A DNA stretch of 50,529 nucleotides, from contig JAGUYW010000089.1 of assembly GCA_020061105.1 (NCBI GenBank), positions 1 through 50,529 of the forward strand, given 5' to 3'. Under the pieces are notes generated by a model, which was not told where the DNA came from, searched no databases, and saw nothing but the letters and a program-made list of their open reading frames with translations. This DNA comes from Anaerolineales bacterium (GTDB lineage: Bacteria > Chloroflexota > Anaerolineae > Anaerolineales > UBA4823). Shown piece after piece: positions 35,537-43,170 of the stretch (its first letter is position 1; every line of letters starts with the position of its first letter). A program made the translations under genes and the position numbers.

Positions 35537-35757
35537 CAGAGCCTTTTTTTATCCATAGATTTCACTCACTTGTAGCGGCAACGGCTAAGTTTGATGGCCG
35601 AAACTGGAGATGGCGAATCTTTTACCGGTCTTGAGGACAGGCATAGTTTCCAACATATTGGTCATTGGCTTATTTCCATCAGCCTACACTTAAGACTTGT
35701 CATTTCCCCTTTTTGTTCCAGGTTTATTCGAGAATAGGTGAGTTAAATTTCTCGAAT

Positions 35758-35796
35758 GGGCAAAGCAATCGCCACAGAACAGCGATTGCTTTGCCC
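35758..35796 (-). terminator. Terminator-like hairpin after thrS
   Basis: A perfect 15-base-pair stem: 35758-35772 (GGGCAAAGCAATCGC) with 35782-35796, nine-base loop. It lies 16 bases after the thrS stop. The following minus-strand bases are A/T-rich but not a clean T-run. The remaining 35537-35757 stretch shows no gene. Confidence 0.65.
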
Positions 35797-35812
35797 CCAA
35801 CGAGATGACCGG

Positions 35813-37609
35813 TTACACGCCAGCGGCGATGTCTTGCTGGACGTGCTGCAGGAAGGCTTCGAGCGCCATGGGGCCGGGGTTTTCGCCGTTGCGCAGGCGC
35901 AGGGCTACCTGCTCCTGTTCCACTTCTTTATCCCCCACCACCAACATGTAGGGGATCTTCTGTTTCTGGGCGTCGCGGATCTTGGCGTTCATGCGCTCGC
36001 CGCGCTCATCAACTTCGATCCGCAGGCCGGCCTGGCGCAGTTTGCCGGCTACCTGCTGGATGTATTCCATGTGGCGGTCGGCGATGGGAATCAGCACCGC
36101 CTGCACCGGCGCCAGCCAGGCCGGAAAAGCGCCGGCGAAATGCTCGATGATCACGCCCAGGAAGCGTTCTGTGGTACCCGTCACCGCCCGGTGCAGCACC
36201 ACCGGCGTATGCTCGGCGCCATCTTCGCCGATATAGGTCAACCCCAGGCGGGAAGGTTGGATGAAATCGACCTGGATGGTCGAAAGCTGCCATTCACGCC
36301 CCAGCACATCGCGGGCCAGGAAATCGGCCTTGGGCCCATAGAAAGCCGCTTCGCCTTCGGCTTCGAAAAATTCGACCTGGTTGGCTAAGAGCGAGGCGCG
36401 CAGCGCCGCCTCGGCCTTGACCCATTTCTCGTCATCCTGCACATACTTGCCGCCTTCGCCGCGCAGCGACAAGCGCACTTTATAGTCCTTGAAATGGTAA
36501 CGGTCGAGCACCTCTTGAATCAGGTGCAGCGCCAGGGAGAATTCACTCTCTATCTGCTCTTCGGTGCAGAAGATGTGGCAGTCATCCTGGGTCAGGGCGC
36601 GCACGCGCGTCAGCCCGCTCAATTCGCCGGTCTTCTCGTAGCGGTAGAGGGTGGCAAATTCGGCAAAACGCATCGGAAATTCACGGTAGGAATGCCGCCC
36701 CATCTCGCGGAAAAGCGTCATGTGGCTGGGGCAGTTCATCGGCTTCAGGCGAAAGACGGTGTTCTCGTCCACCATGGGGGGGAACATTGAGTCTTTATAG
36801 TTGTCATAATGCCCCGAGCGGCGGTACAGGTCTTCCTTCACCAGGTGCCCGGTCCAAACATGCTGGTAGCCGTAGCGCGTTTGCACATCGCGGACGTAGT
36901 TTTCCATCAAGTAGCGCAGCATTTCGCCTTTGGGGGTAAAAAGCGGCAAGCCCGGCCCGACATCTTCGGCAAAGTAGAACAAACCCAGTTCTTTGCCCAG
37001 GCGGCGGTGATCGCGCTTCTTGGCCTCTTCCAGCCGCCACAAGTGTTCTTCCAATTCCGGGGCGCTTTTCCAGGCCGTGCCGTAGACGCGCTGCAGCATG
37101 GGGTTCTTCTCATCGCCGCGCCAGTAGGCGCCCGCCACGCTCATCAGCTTGAGGGCCGAGGGGTTGATTTTGCGGGTATTTTCGACATGCGGGCCGCGGC
37201 ACAGGTCGATGAATTTGTCGTGCTGGTAAACCGAAATTTCGAGGTTCTCTTTCAGCGGGTTGCCATATTCATCGAAACCGCCCTGCTCCAGGCCGGCGAT
37301 CAATTCCAGCTTGTAGGGCTGGTCTTTGAAGATCTGGCGCGCCTCATCCGCTGAGACCACACGCTTGTGAAAATCATGCCCACCGGCGATGATCTGGCGC
37401 ATGCGCTTTTCGATTTCCTGCAAATCCTCGGGAGTGAGCGAACGCGGCAGGTCGAAATCGTAATAAAAACCTTCCTCCACCGGCGGTCCGATGGTGTATT
37501 TGGCCTGTGGGAACATTTCCACCACCGCCTGGGCCATGACGTGCGCCGCCGAATGGCGGATGCGGTATAGGTCGCTCTCTTCGTAGGCAATATTCTGATT
37601 TGCAGACAT
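35813..37609 (-). CDS. thrS: Threonyl-tRNA synthetase lacking the TGS domain
   Basis: 598 residues. The protein begins almost directly with the editing domain (RHSAAHVMAQAV, HxxxH near residue 18, and CRGPHV near 135), so the ~60-residue N-terminal TGS domain usual in longer ThrS is absent. The class II core is complete: motif 2 region with RYEKTGELSGLTRVRAL, zinc Cys in MNCPSHMTLF, motif 3 GTTERFLGVIIEHFAGAFP, then the anticodon domain. Expression is probably controlled by the T-box leader directly upstream. Confidence 0.96.
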   Translation of the reverse strand: MSANQNIAYEESDLYRIRHSAAHVMAQAVVEMFPQAKYTIGPPVEEGFYYDFDLPRSLTPEDLQEIEKRMRQIIAGGHDFHKRVVSADEARQIFKDQPYKLELIAGLEQGGFDEYGNPLKENLEISVYQHDKFIDLCRGPHVENTRKINPSALKLMSVAGAYWRGDEKNPMLQRVYGTAWKSAPELEEHLWRLEEAKKRDHRRLGKELGLFYFAEDVGPGLPLFTPKGEMLRYLMENYVRDVQTRYGYQHVWTGHLVKEDLYRRSGHYDNYKDSMFPPMVDENTVFRLKPMNCPSHMTLFREMGRHSYREFPMRFAEFATLYRYEKTGELSGLTRVRALTQDDCHIFCTEEQIESEFSLALHLIQEVLDRYHFKDYKVRLSLRGEGGKYVQDDEKWVKAEAALRASLLANQVEFFEAEGEAAFYGPKADFLARDVLGREWQLSTIQVDFIQPSRLGLTYIGEDGAEHTPVVLHRAVTGTTERFLGVIIEHFAGAFPAWLAPVQAVLIPIADRHMEYIQQVAGKLRQAGLRIEVDERGERMNAKIRDAQKQKIPYMLVVGDKEVEQEQVALRLRNGENPGPMALEAFLQHVQQDIAAGV

Positions 37610-37640
37610 GTTTATCTCTCCTTTTCAATCCAACAAAAAA

Positions 37641-37900
37641 CTCTCGCCCACACTGGGGCGAGAGCCAAATACGCTCGCGCGGTTCCACCCAGATTACCTC
37701 CTTGTTGGGAAGCATCTCTTTGCGACTGATAACGGAGTCACCCGTTTTTCTCTACTAAAAGCTCGCTTCTGCAAGCTTTTTTCAAGTTTCCGCTCGCGGG
37801 GGGTTTTGGCTGGCTGGTCGCCGAGGGAGACTCTCAATCGGTGGCCTCCATTCCCTGTCGGCGCCGTTGCCGGTTACTCGTCCCGGTCATGGCGTTTGCG
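37641..37900 (-). promoter_or_regulatory. T-box riboswitch leader of thrS
   Basis: On the minus strand the core T-box TCTGGGTGGAACCGCG lies at 37678-37693. It is followed by a terminator hairpin (37641-37664, ten-base-pair stem CTCTCGCCCC/GGGGCGAGAG type) and six T (37635-37640). Upstream, GAGTA (AGTA element) near 37875, a long stem I closed by CGCCGA/TCGGCG, and an ACC (37816-37818) followed by A in the internal loop are visible. ACC is a threonine codon and fits the specifier. Uncharged tRNA-Thr would favour the antiterminator and thrS expression. The 5' edge is approximate. Confidence 0.88.
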
Positions 37901-37913
37901 TATTTTTTTTGAG

Positions 37914-37987
37914 TGGGCGGAATAGGGCTCGAACCTACGACCTCTGCGATGTCAACGCAGTGCTCTAACCAACTGAGCTATCCGCCC
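37914..37987 (-). tRNA. tRNA-Val (anticodon GAC)
   Basis: 74 bases with a seven-pair acceptor stem (GGGCGGA with TCCGCCC), D-loop AGCTCAGTTGGTTAGAGC, anticodon stem CTGCG/CGCAG around loop TTGACAT, and T-loop GGTTCGAACCC. The anticodon is GAC, reading valine GUC/GUU. The CCA end is not encoded. It lies just upstream of the thrS leader on the same strand. Confidence 0.97.
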
Positions 37988-37999
37988 GGACGGATGGAA

Positions 38000-38027
38000 A
38001 TTATACCACAGCCAGGCCATCCGACAA
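38000..38027 (-). promoter_or_regulatory. Promoter of tRNA-Val
   Basis: On the minus strand TTGTCG (38022-38027), 16 bases, TATAAT (38000-38005). Transcription would begin about six bases before the tRNA 5' end. It may also supply the thrS leader. Confidence 0.7.
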
Positions 38028-38035
38028 GGGCAAAG

Positions 38036-38076
38036 CGAAGCAGAGAATCGCTGGCCTCTCAACGATCTCTGCTTCG
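38036..38076 (-). terminator. Hairpin after the multiheme cytochrome operon
   Basis: Arms CGAAGCAGAGA (38036-38046) and TCTCTGCTTCG (38066-38076) are perfect complements, with additional internal pairing in the 19-base loop. On the minus strand the stem is followed by CTTTGCCCTTGTC, a poor T-run. It probably closes the cytochrome transcript. Confidence 0.5.
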
Positions 38077-38121
38077 TATTTCATTTGTACGGATTTTAAC
38101 CAACGTTTGTTTTACTGGTCA

Positions 38122-38154
38122 GGTGCAATGCACCAAACCCAGGTGCAATGCACC
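38122..38154. repeat. Two palindromes GGTGCAATGCACC, 20 bases apart
   Basis: The 13-base palindrome occurs at 38122-38134 and 38142-38154, just after the stop of the 24-heme cytochrome gene. Each copy can form a six-pair hairpin. It could be an mRNA 3'-end stability element or a protein-binding site. Confidence 0.6.
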
Positions 38155-38162
38155 AGCGTGGC

Positions 38163-40607
38163 TTACTGTTTGACCATCGCCTTGGGCTTGAAGTACAACC
38201 GGATGGTGCCGGTGGTCAGCAGCAGGAAGCCGGCCAGGTAAATTGTGGTCATGATGTCCAGGCCTGCGGCGGCGGCGTCTCTCGGCGCGCTGGCTTGCTC
38301 AGGTGGAAGAGGTTCTGCAGTAGGCTGGATGGAAAGCGGCGTCGGCGTGAACTTGGGCGTGCGGGTAGCCGCAATTTCGGTGGGCTGCTCGTCCATATCG
38401 ACCGGCTGCTCACCGGGTTCAGGTGTCACCAGCGTGGGAAGCGGTTCGGGAGCATCCGGGGTGGCAGTCGCTTTCTCCTCAACCACATCCACCGGGTCCG
38501 TATCTTGTTCTTCGGAATCGGGGGTTGGGGTTACAATCTTCCAGCTATCGGTGGTGTGGCAGTTCGAGCACATGCCACGCGGGTGTCCAGAAGGACGGAT
38601 ATTGGTATGGCAAGCATTACAGTTGGAATAGCCGGTGTGGTCGAACTTGACCTCGTTCCAATCTTCATAATCGAAGTGGCAGTTGCTGCACACACCCGGC
38701 CAGTGGCCTTGCGGCGTGGCGTGACAATCGGTGCACGAGCCATAGCTGGCCATGATCTCAGTGTGGTTGACGTTGATATCCGTCCATGAAGAGTCGCCGT
38801 GGCACAAGGTGCAGGTCCCGGGGTAGTGACCCGTCGGGCTGCTGTGGCAATCGGTGCACGAGCCATAGCTGGCCATAATATCCGTGTGGTTGATGTTGAT
38901 ATCCGTCCAAGAAGAGTCGCCATGGCACAAGGTGCAGGTTCCGGTGTAGTGTCCGATCGGGCTGCTGTGACAATCGGTGCATGACCCATACAACTGCATG
39001 ATCTTACCATGATCCGGCGTGATATCCTGCCATGAGCCATCGCTGTGGCACAGGGTGCACGCTCCAACGTAGTGCCCGCCCGGCTGGTTGTGACATTCCA
39101 GGCAGTTTTGCGACAGCTTGCTGTGCTGCACATCGACCTGAGACCAGGCGGCTTTGGAGTGGCACTGCGAGCATTGCCCGGGATAATGCGCCGTTTCGCT
39201 GCGATGGCAAGACGAGCAGTCCGAGTATTTAGTTTTTCCATGGTCGAACTTGGTGGCAACCCAATTCTTCTGGGTGTGGCATTCGTCACATTTGCCGGGG
39301 TAATGGAAAGCCGTTGCCATATGGCAGTACTGGCACTCAGTGTTGCCCTTATGGAAATCTATATCCTGGTGGCAATCCAAACATTTAGGGTTGCTGGGGT
39401 GTTTCCAGGTCGATTCCCAAGAGGCGGTGGTGTGGCAGTTCGAGCACTGCCCGGTGAAATGGTTGAGGGCTTGCTGCCCATCGTGGCACGACTTGCAATC
39501 GCTGGCGTTGCTGTGATCGAAAGCCAAGGCGCTCCACTGCGCCCCGGCCACATGGCAGGAGGTGCAGGCCATATCCGGGAAGTGCGCCGAAGCGACTTCC
39601 TGCTTGTGGCAGGCATAGCAATCATTCACGCTTCGGCCGGTGTGGTCGAAACTGGCGGCGCTCCAACTGCTGACATCTTTGTGGCAATCCATGCACTCGC
39701 CATCATAGTGGAAGAGCTTGATCGAGAAACCGAAGGGTGTGGCGATGCTGGGCAGGTCCTTCTCATGGCAGCTCAAGCAGTCCGTGTAGATCTGGTGGTC
39801 GAAGGCGAAGGGTTCCCACGAGTAGGTGTGGTGACAATCGACGCAGCGGCCCAGGTAGTGCGGAACCTCCGTCTCGGTCTCAAAGTTCAGCCCCGGCGAG
39901 ACCACCGACACGCTCAGGCTGATATTCCTGAACGAGCGCACGGTTTGGCTCGGCGCTTCATGGCAGTCTTCGCACTCACGCGGCGTGCCTTTGTAAAGTC
40001 CGTCACTGTGGCAGGCCATGCACTCGACCGTGTAGTGCCCGGCCAGCTGGTAAGTGGTATGGTCGGCAGGGGTAAATTCGCCGCTGTAGAACTGCACCAA
40101 TTGGGGCGTGATGAGGGTGCTCCAGATGCGCTTGTGCAGGCGGGCCTCGGGCATGTTAATGCTCATCTGCACCCGGTCATACAGCACTTTGATGACATCG
40201 ATCTGCAAAAACGGGTCGATAGTCTCCAGGATGATCTTGGTCTGGGTGAGCAGCAAATTCAGGCGATGCTGCAATTCACCCATCTCCTGCGCCTCGATCA
40301 CATCCATCCGGCCAGCCACATCCACCATGGCGGTATTGAAAGCCGCACCGGCCAGCTGGATGGATTGGACATCGCGGGCATATGCCAGGTCTGCCAGGCG
40401 GCGCTCTGCCAGGTCGATCGACAGGTTGGCGCTGCGCTGGGGATCACGCGCCAGGCGCACATGCATGCGCTCGGCAAACTGCTGCATTTCAAACAGGGCA
40501 TGCCCAGGTTTGAAGGGGTGGATCACCGCCAGGTAGGCCAATCCTAGCACGGCAACCACCACAAAGACATTGACAAACATTAGAGTGAACCAGAAGATTC
40601 GCTTCAT
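38163..40607 (-). CDS. 24-heme c-type cytochrome, membrane anchored
   Basis: 814 residues from the ATG at 40607 (GGAGGTG eight bases upstream). The longer upstream frame lies in the preceding gene and is unsupported. An N-terminal membrane segment (near residues 4-27) is followed by a helical heme-free region to about residue 190. Then I count 24 CxxCH motifs, many with extra His that may be distal ligands. The last third has a near-exact 41-residue repeat (CTLCHGDSSWTD...). A Pro/Thr/Glu-rich spacer and a C-terminal membrane helix (GLDIMTTIYLAGFLLLTTG) end the protein. Probable role: electron conduit outside the membrane, receiving from the bc-like complex encoded upstream. Confidence 0.92.
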   Translation of the reverse strand: MKRIFWFTLMFVNVFVVVAVLGLAYLAVIHPFKPGHALFEMQQFAERMHVRLARDPQRSANLSIDLAERRLADLAYARDVQSIQLAGAAFNTAMVDVAGRMDVIEAQEMGELQHRLNLLLTQTKIILETIDPFLQIDVIKVLYDRVQMSINMPEARLHKRIWSTLITPQLVQFYSGEFTPADHTTYQLAGHYTVECMACHSDGLYKGTPRECEDCHEAPSQTVRSFRNISLSVSVVSPGLNFETETEVPHYLGRCVDCHHTYSWEPFAFDHQIYTDCLSCHEKDLPSIATPFGFSIKLFHYDGECMDCHKDVSSWSAASFDHTGRSVNDCYACHKQEVASAHFPDMACTSCHVAGAQWSALAFDHSNASDCKSCHDGQQALNHFTGQCSNCHTTASWESTWKHPSNPKCLDCHQDIDFHKGNTECQYCHMATAFHYPGKCDECHTQKNWVATKFDHGKTKYSDCSSCHRSETAHYPGQCSQCHSKAAWSQVDVQHSKLSQNCLECHNQPGGHYVGACTLCHSDGSWQDITPDHGKIMQLYGSCTDCHSSPIGHYTGTCTLCHGDSSWTDININHTDIMASYGSCTDCHSSPTGHYPGTCTLCHGDSSWTDINVNHTEIMASYGSCTDCHATPQGHWPGVCSNCHFDYEDWNEVKFDHTGYSNCNACHTNIRPSGHPRGMCSNCHTTDSWKIVTPTPDSEEQDTDPVDVVEEKATATPDAPEPLPTLVTPEPGEQPVDMDEQPTEIAATRTPKFTPTPLSIQPTAEPLPPEQASAPRDAAAAGLDIMTTIYLAGFLLLTTGTIRLYFKPKAMVKQ

Positions 40608-40629
40608 TGGCTTCACCTCCTCCTGAGGG

Positions 40630-41721
40630 TCATTGATTTGACCCTGAACCGCTATCTGGTTGATAGCTTGACAGATCGAAACTCTTGCCAGTAATGGCGG
40701 CCGCCTCGCCGGACGCCCCGGTGGGGTGGCATTCGATACAAGATTTCTCGTAATAGTCCGTGATTCCATTGACCAGGTGCAAGCGCTCCATCTCTTCAGC
40801 CTGGTGCACATCATGGCAGCTAAAGCAATCAAAGGTGGTCATGGCGACAGCGTGACAAGTCTGGCATTGATCGGTGTCATTATCGCCATGGCTGACCATA
40901 AAATCATGGCGGATCAGCTGGGCTGGCAGCCAGGCGACCGCAGTATGGCAGCGCTCACACTGTATGCCAAACTGCCCGGCGTGCAACTCAGGATCGACAT
41001 GGCAGCTCACACATTCCTGCTCCGTCCCGGCATACACCAGGTTGGCGTGACATTGGGTGCACTCGGCGGTCAGGTGAGCGCCGTCGAGCGGGTAGTAGGC
41101 GTTGTGGTCAAACTCGCCCATGCGGTCGACGCCGTCGTGGCAGCTCAGGCAATCGGCGCCGAATAATTCCAGGTGCTCGGCCATGTAGTCATGGTCGTTT
41201 TGGACATGGCAGGTCAGGCAGTCCAGGGTCTCATGAATGAAACGATCGCCGCTGTGGCAGCTCTGGCAGCCCATGGCCTCATTCTGATAATCGACTTTGT
41301 GGCGCGCCAGGCTGAAACCGGTCAAAGCTTTATGGTCGACATTGGGATAGGCAAACTGCGAAATAACCACATCGCGCCCCTGATGCTCGAAGTGGCAGGT
41401 CTGGCAGCGGCTGGTGCCCGGCAGCAGCCCGTGCAGCCCGTCCCCTTCCAGGCGCTGCTCGGCAATCTCCATGTGGCAATCCTGGCAGCGCGTATCGGTA
41501 ATGCAATGCACCGGCGCATGGCAGTGCGAGCACTCGTGCTCGAACTCGGCGTGCGAAGCATAGCCGTTGAGCGGCGTGTTCTTCGGATGAGTAGCCGAGA
41601 TCAGTCCCGGCGACAACATGCCGGAGGCTTTCACATAATACACGCCGCCCCCCCCTATCAGCAGCAGGGCAAACAGGCTGCCTAGCAAGAACGTTCGTTT
41701 TGGAATAAATCGTTTCATCAT
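40630..41721 (-). CDS. 12-heme c-type cytochrome
   Basis: 363 residues with an N-terminal signal-anchor (LLGSLFALLLIGGGGVYYV). I count 12 CxxCH motifs. The last five, from CVSCHVDP to ECHPTGASGEA, form a module shared with the 6-heme protein encoded just upstream. An extra His/Cys-rich stretch (HCITDTRCQDCH) lies near residue 75. The start may be either of two adjacent ATGs. It is 22 bases before the 24-heme gene. Confidence 0.92.
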   Translation of the reverse strand: MMKRFIPKRTFLLGSLFALLLIGGGGVYYVKASGMLSPGLISATHPKNTPLNGYASHAEFEHECSHCHAPVHCITDTRCQDCHMEIAEQRLEGDGLHGLLPGTSRCQTCHFEHQGRDVVISQFAYPNVDHKALTGFSLARHKVDYQNEAMGCQSCHSGDRFIHETLDCLTCHVQNDHDYMAEHLELFGADCLSCHDGVDRMGEFDHNAYYPLDGAHLTAECTQCHANLVYAGTEQECVSCHVDPELHAGQFGIQCERCHTAVAWLPAQLIRHDFMVSHGDNDTDQCQTCHAVAMTTFDCFSCHDVHQAEEMERLHLVNGITDYYEKSCIECHPTGASGEAAAITGKSFDLSSYQPDSGSGSNQ

Positions 41722-41745
41722 CGCAACCTTCCCCAGAATAAAAAC

Positions 41746-42624
41746 TTACGGTCCCAGTTTTTCGAATATACGCTGCGCCTGCGCCAGCCCGTCCGCCGAC
41801 CGGTCGCCCAAAGCGCCCACCTGCATCAACTGCCTGGCCTCCCCAGATTGCCCGGTCGGGTGGCAATCTGCACACAGTTGATAGTCCGCCAGTTTCTCGG
41901 CCTCATGCACTTCTTGCATGTCCTGTTCTGCATGATCGTGACAGCCATAGCAGGTGTAGGTGTAGTAATTTTCTGCATGGCAGGTCTGGCAGGCGACCGC
42001 CCCGTCGCCGCCGTGATCCAGCATAAAGGTGTGGCGGGTGAGAAAAGCCGGCTTCCAGGAAACGCTGCTGTGGCAGCGGGCGCAGTTCACGCCAAATTGA
42101 TTACGGTGCACCAGCGGGTCTTCGTGGCAAGACACGCAGCGGTGCGGGTCGTCCTCGTTTTCAATAAATAAATACGCCATCCCGGTTTCGTCTTCGGGAG
42201 CATGGGTAACTTCGAAACCGCTGGCCAGGGCTACGGCCTGCACAGCCTGCCAGTCGCCCCAGCGGATCAGATCGACCAACTGGTTGATCTGGTAATCGTT
42301 CAAAGCCCCACCTTCCTGGATGTGCCAGGCCGCCATGGCGCTGCCATGCACCGCCCGGGCGATGGTCTTCTGCAGCAAGGTGGGTTCGGCCGCCGCCAGG
42401 GCCGGATTGTTCAACGCCGGCATGGCGCCGATGCCGGCGCCGTCTGCCCCGTGACAGACAGCACAGTAACGCACATACAACTGCATGCCTTCTTGCAAGG
42501 ATTGCGCTCGCATGGCCTCTTGCGACCGGCTCATGCGGTCATTCTCTCCCGCTGCATACACCGGCAGCACGATCACCAAAACCATCAAGAAAAGCAGGCT
42601 GATCCAGTTCGACTTTGCGCTCAT
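41746..42624 (-). CDS. 6-heme cytochrome: class I c domain fused to multiheme module
   Basis: 292 residues with an N-terminal signal peptide (LLFLMVLVIVLPVYA). The first heme site is CAVCHGADGAG near residue 54, a class I monoheme domain with a later methionine. Five further CxxCH follow from about residue 163, in the same order and spacing as the end of the 12-heme protein. It could be the entry point for electrons from the Rieske protein. It is 22 bases after the Rieske gene. Confidence 0.92.
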   Translation of the reverse strand: MSAKSNWISLLFLMVLVIVLPVYAAGENDRMSRSQEAMRAQSLQEGMQLYVRYCAVCHGADGAGIGAMPALNNPALAAAEPTLLQKTIARAVHGSAMAAWHIQEGGALNDYQINQLVDLIRWGDWQAVQAVALASGFEVTHAPEDETGMAYLFIENEDDPHRCVSCHEDPLVHRNQFGVNCARCHSSVSWKPAFLTRHTFMLDHGGDGAVACQTCHAENYYTYTCYGCHDHAEQDMQEVHEAEKLADYQLCADCHPTGQSGEARQLMQVGALGDRSADGLAQAQRIFEKLGP

Positions 42625-42646
42625 GGTCTCTACACTCCTGCCCGGC

Positions 42647-43156
42647 TCAGGCGTCGAAATAAACGATCTGATCCGGCGAGAAGTGTTCCCGGCGGGTCAC
42701 TTTGGAAGTGTCCACCAGCACAGCCCCATCCTGGAAACTGACTTCGAACAGATCCAGGGCTTTGGGAACCGGCTGGCTGATAAAATCGCCATTGATATCG
42801 AAACTGGAAGCGTGGCACGGGCAATAAAAGCGCTCCTTCGATTCAGACCATTCCACCGCGCAGCCCAGGTGCGGGCAGCGCCGGTATAAAGCCATAAAGC
42901 CGCCATCCTTGCCGCGCACCAGGTAGAAATTGCCGTCTGTGAACTCGGTAACCGAGTTATTGGGAATCTCATCTACCTTGCCAGCCGTAAAAAGGCCGCC
43001 GAACTTGCCATCCAGGCTCTTAGCCCGCAAGAACTGCAGGCTGCCGATGCCCATCTCCAACACCGCCAAACCGCTCAGGGCACCCAGGCCCAACTTCATG
43101 AAATCACGGCGGGTGAAGTCTTTCGTCTCTGAGTAGTGTTTATCTTTGGCAGTCAT
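42647..43156 (-). CDS. Rieske iron-sulfur protein of a bc-type complex
   Basis: 169 residues. The N-terminus TRRDFMKLGLGAL has a Tat-type twin arginine and a membrane anchor. Cluster-binding boxes are CPHLGC near residue 94 and CPCHASSF near 112, the spacing of bc1/b6f Rieske proteins. It would take the first electron from quinol at the Qo site and pass it to a cytochrome c, here probably one of the multiheme products. It lies 14 bases after the cytochrome b gene. Confidence 0.95.
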   Translation of the reverse strand: MTAKDKHYSETKDFTRRDFMKLGLGALSGLAVLEMGIGSLQFLRAKSLDGKFGGLFTAGKVDEIPNNSVTEFTDGNFYLVRGKDGGFMALYRRCPHLGCAVEWSESKERFYCPCHASSFDINGDFISQPVPKALDLFEVSFQDGAVLVDTSKVTRREHFSPDQIVYFDA

Positions 43157-43170
43157 TGCACCACCTCCAA

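Noticed and set aside
38700-39070. 123-base repeats, considered as a CRISPR-like array
   Set aside because: The repeats are coding, keep the reading frame and encode heme-binding units.
39045-40547. 500-codon plus-strand open frame across the 24-heme cytochrome gene
   Set aside because: It lies wholly antisense to a gene with 24 CxxCH motifs and arises from that gene's codon bias; its translation shows no domain and has low complexity.
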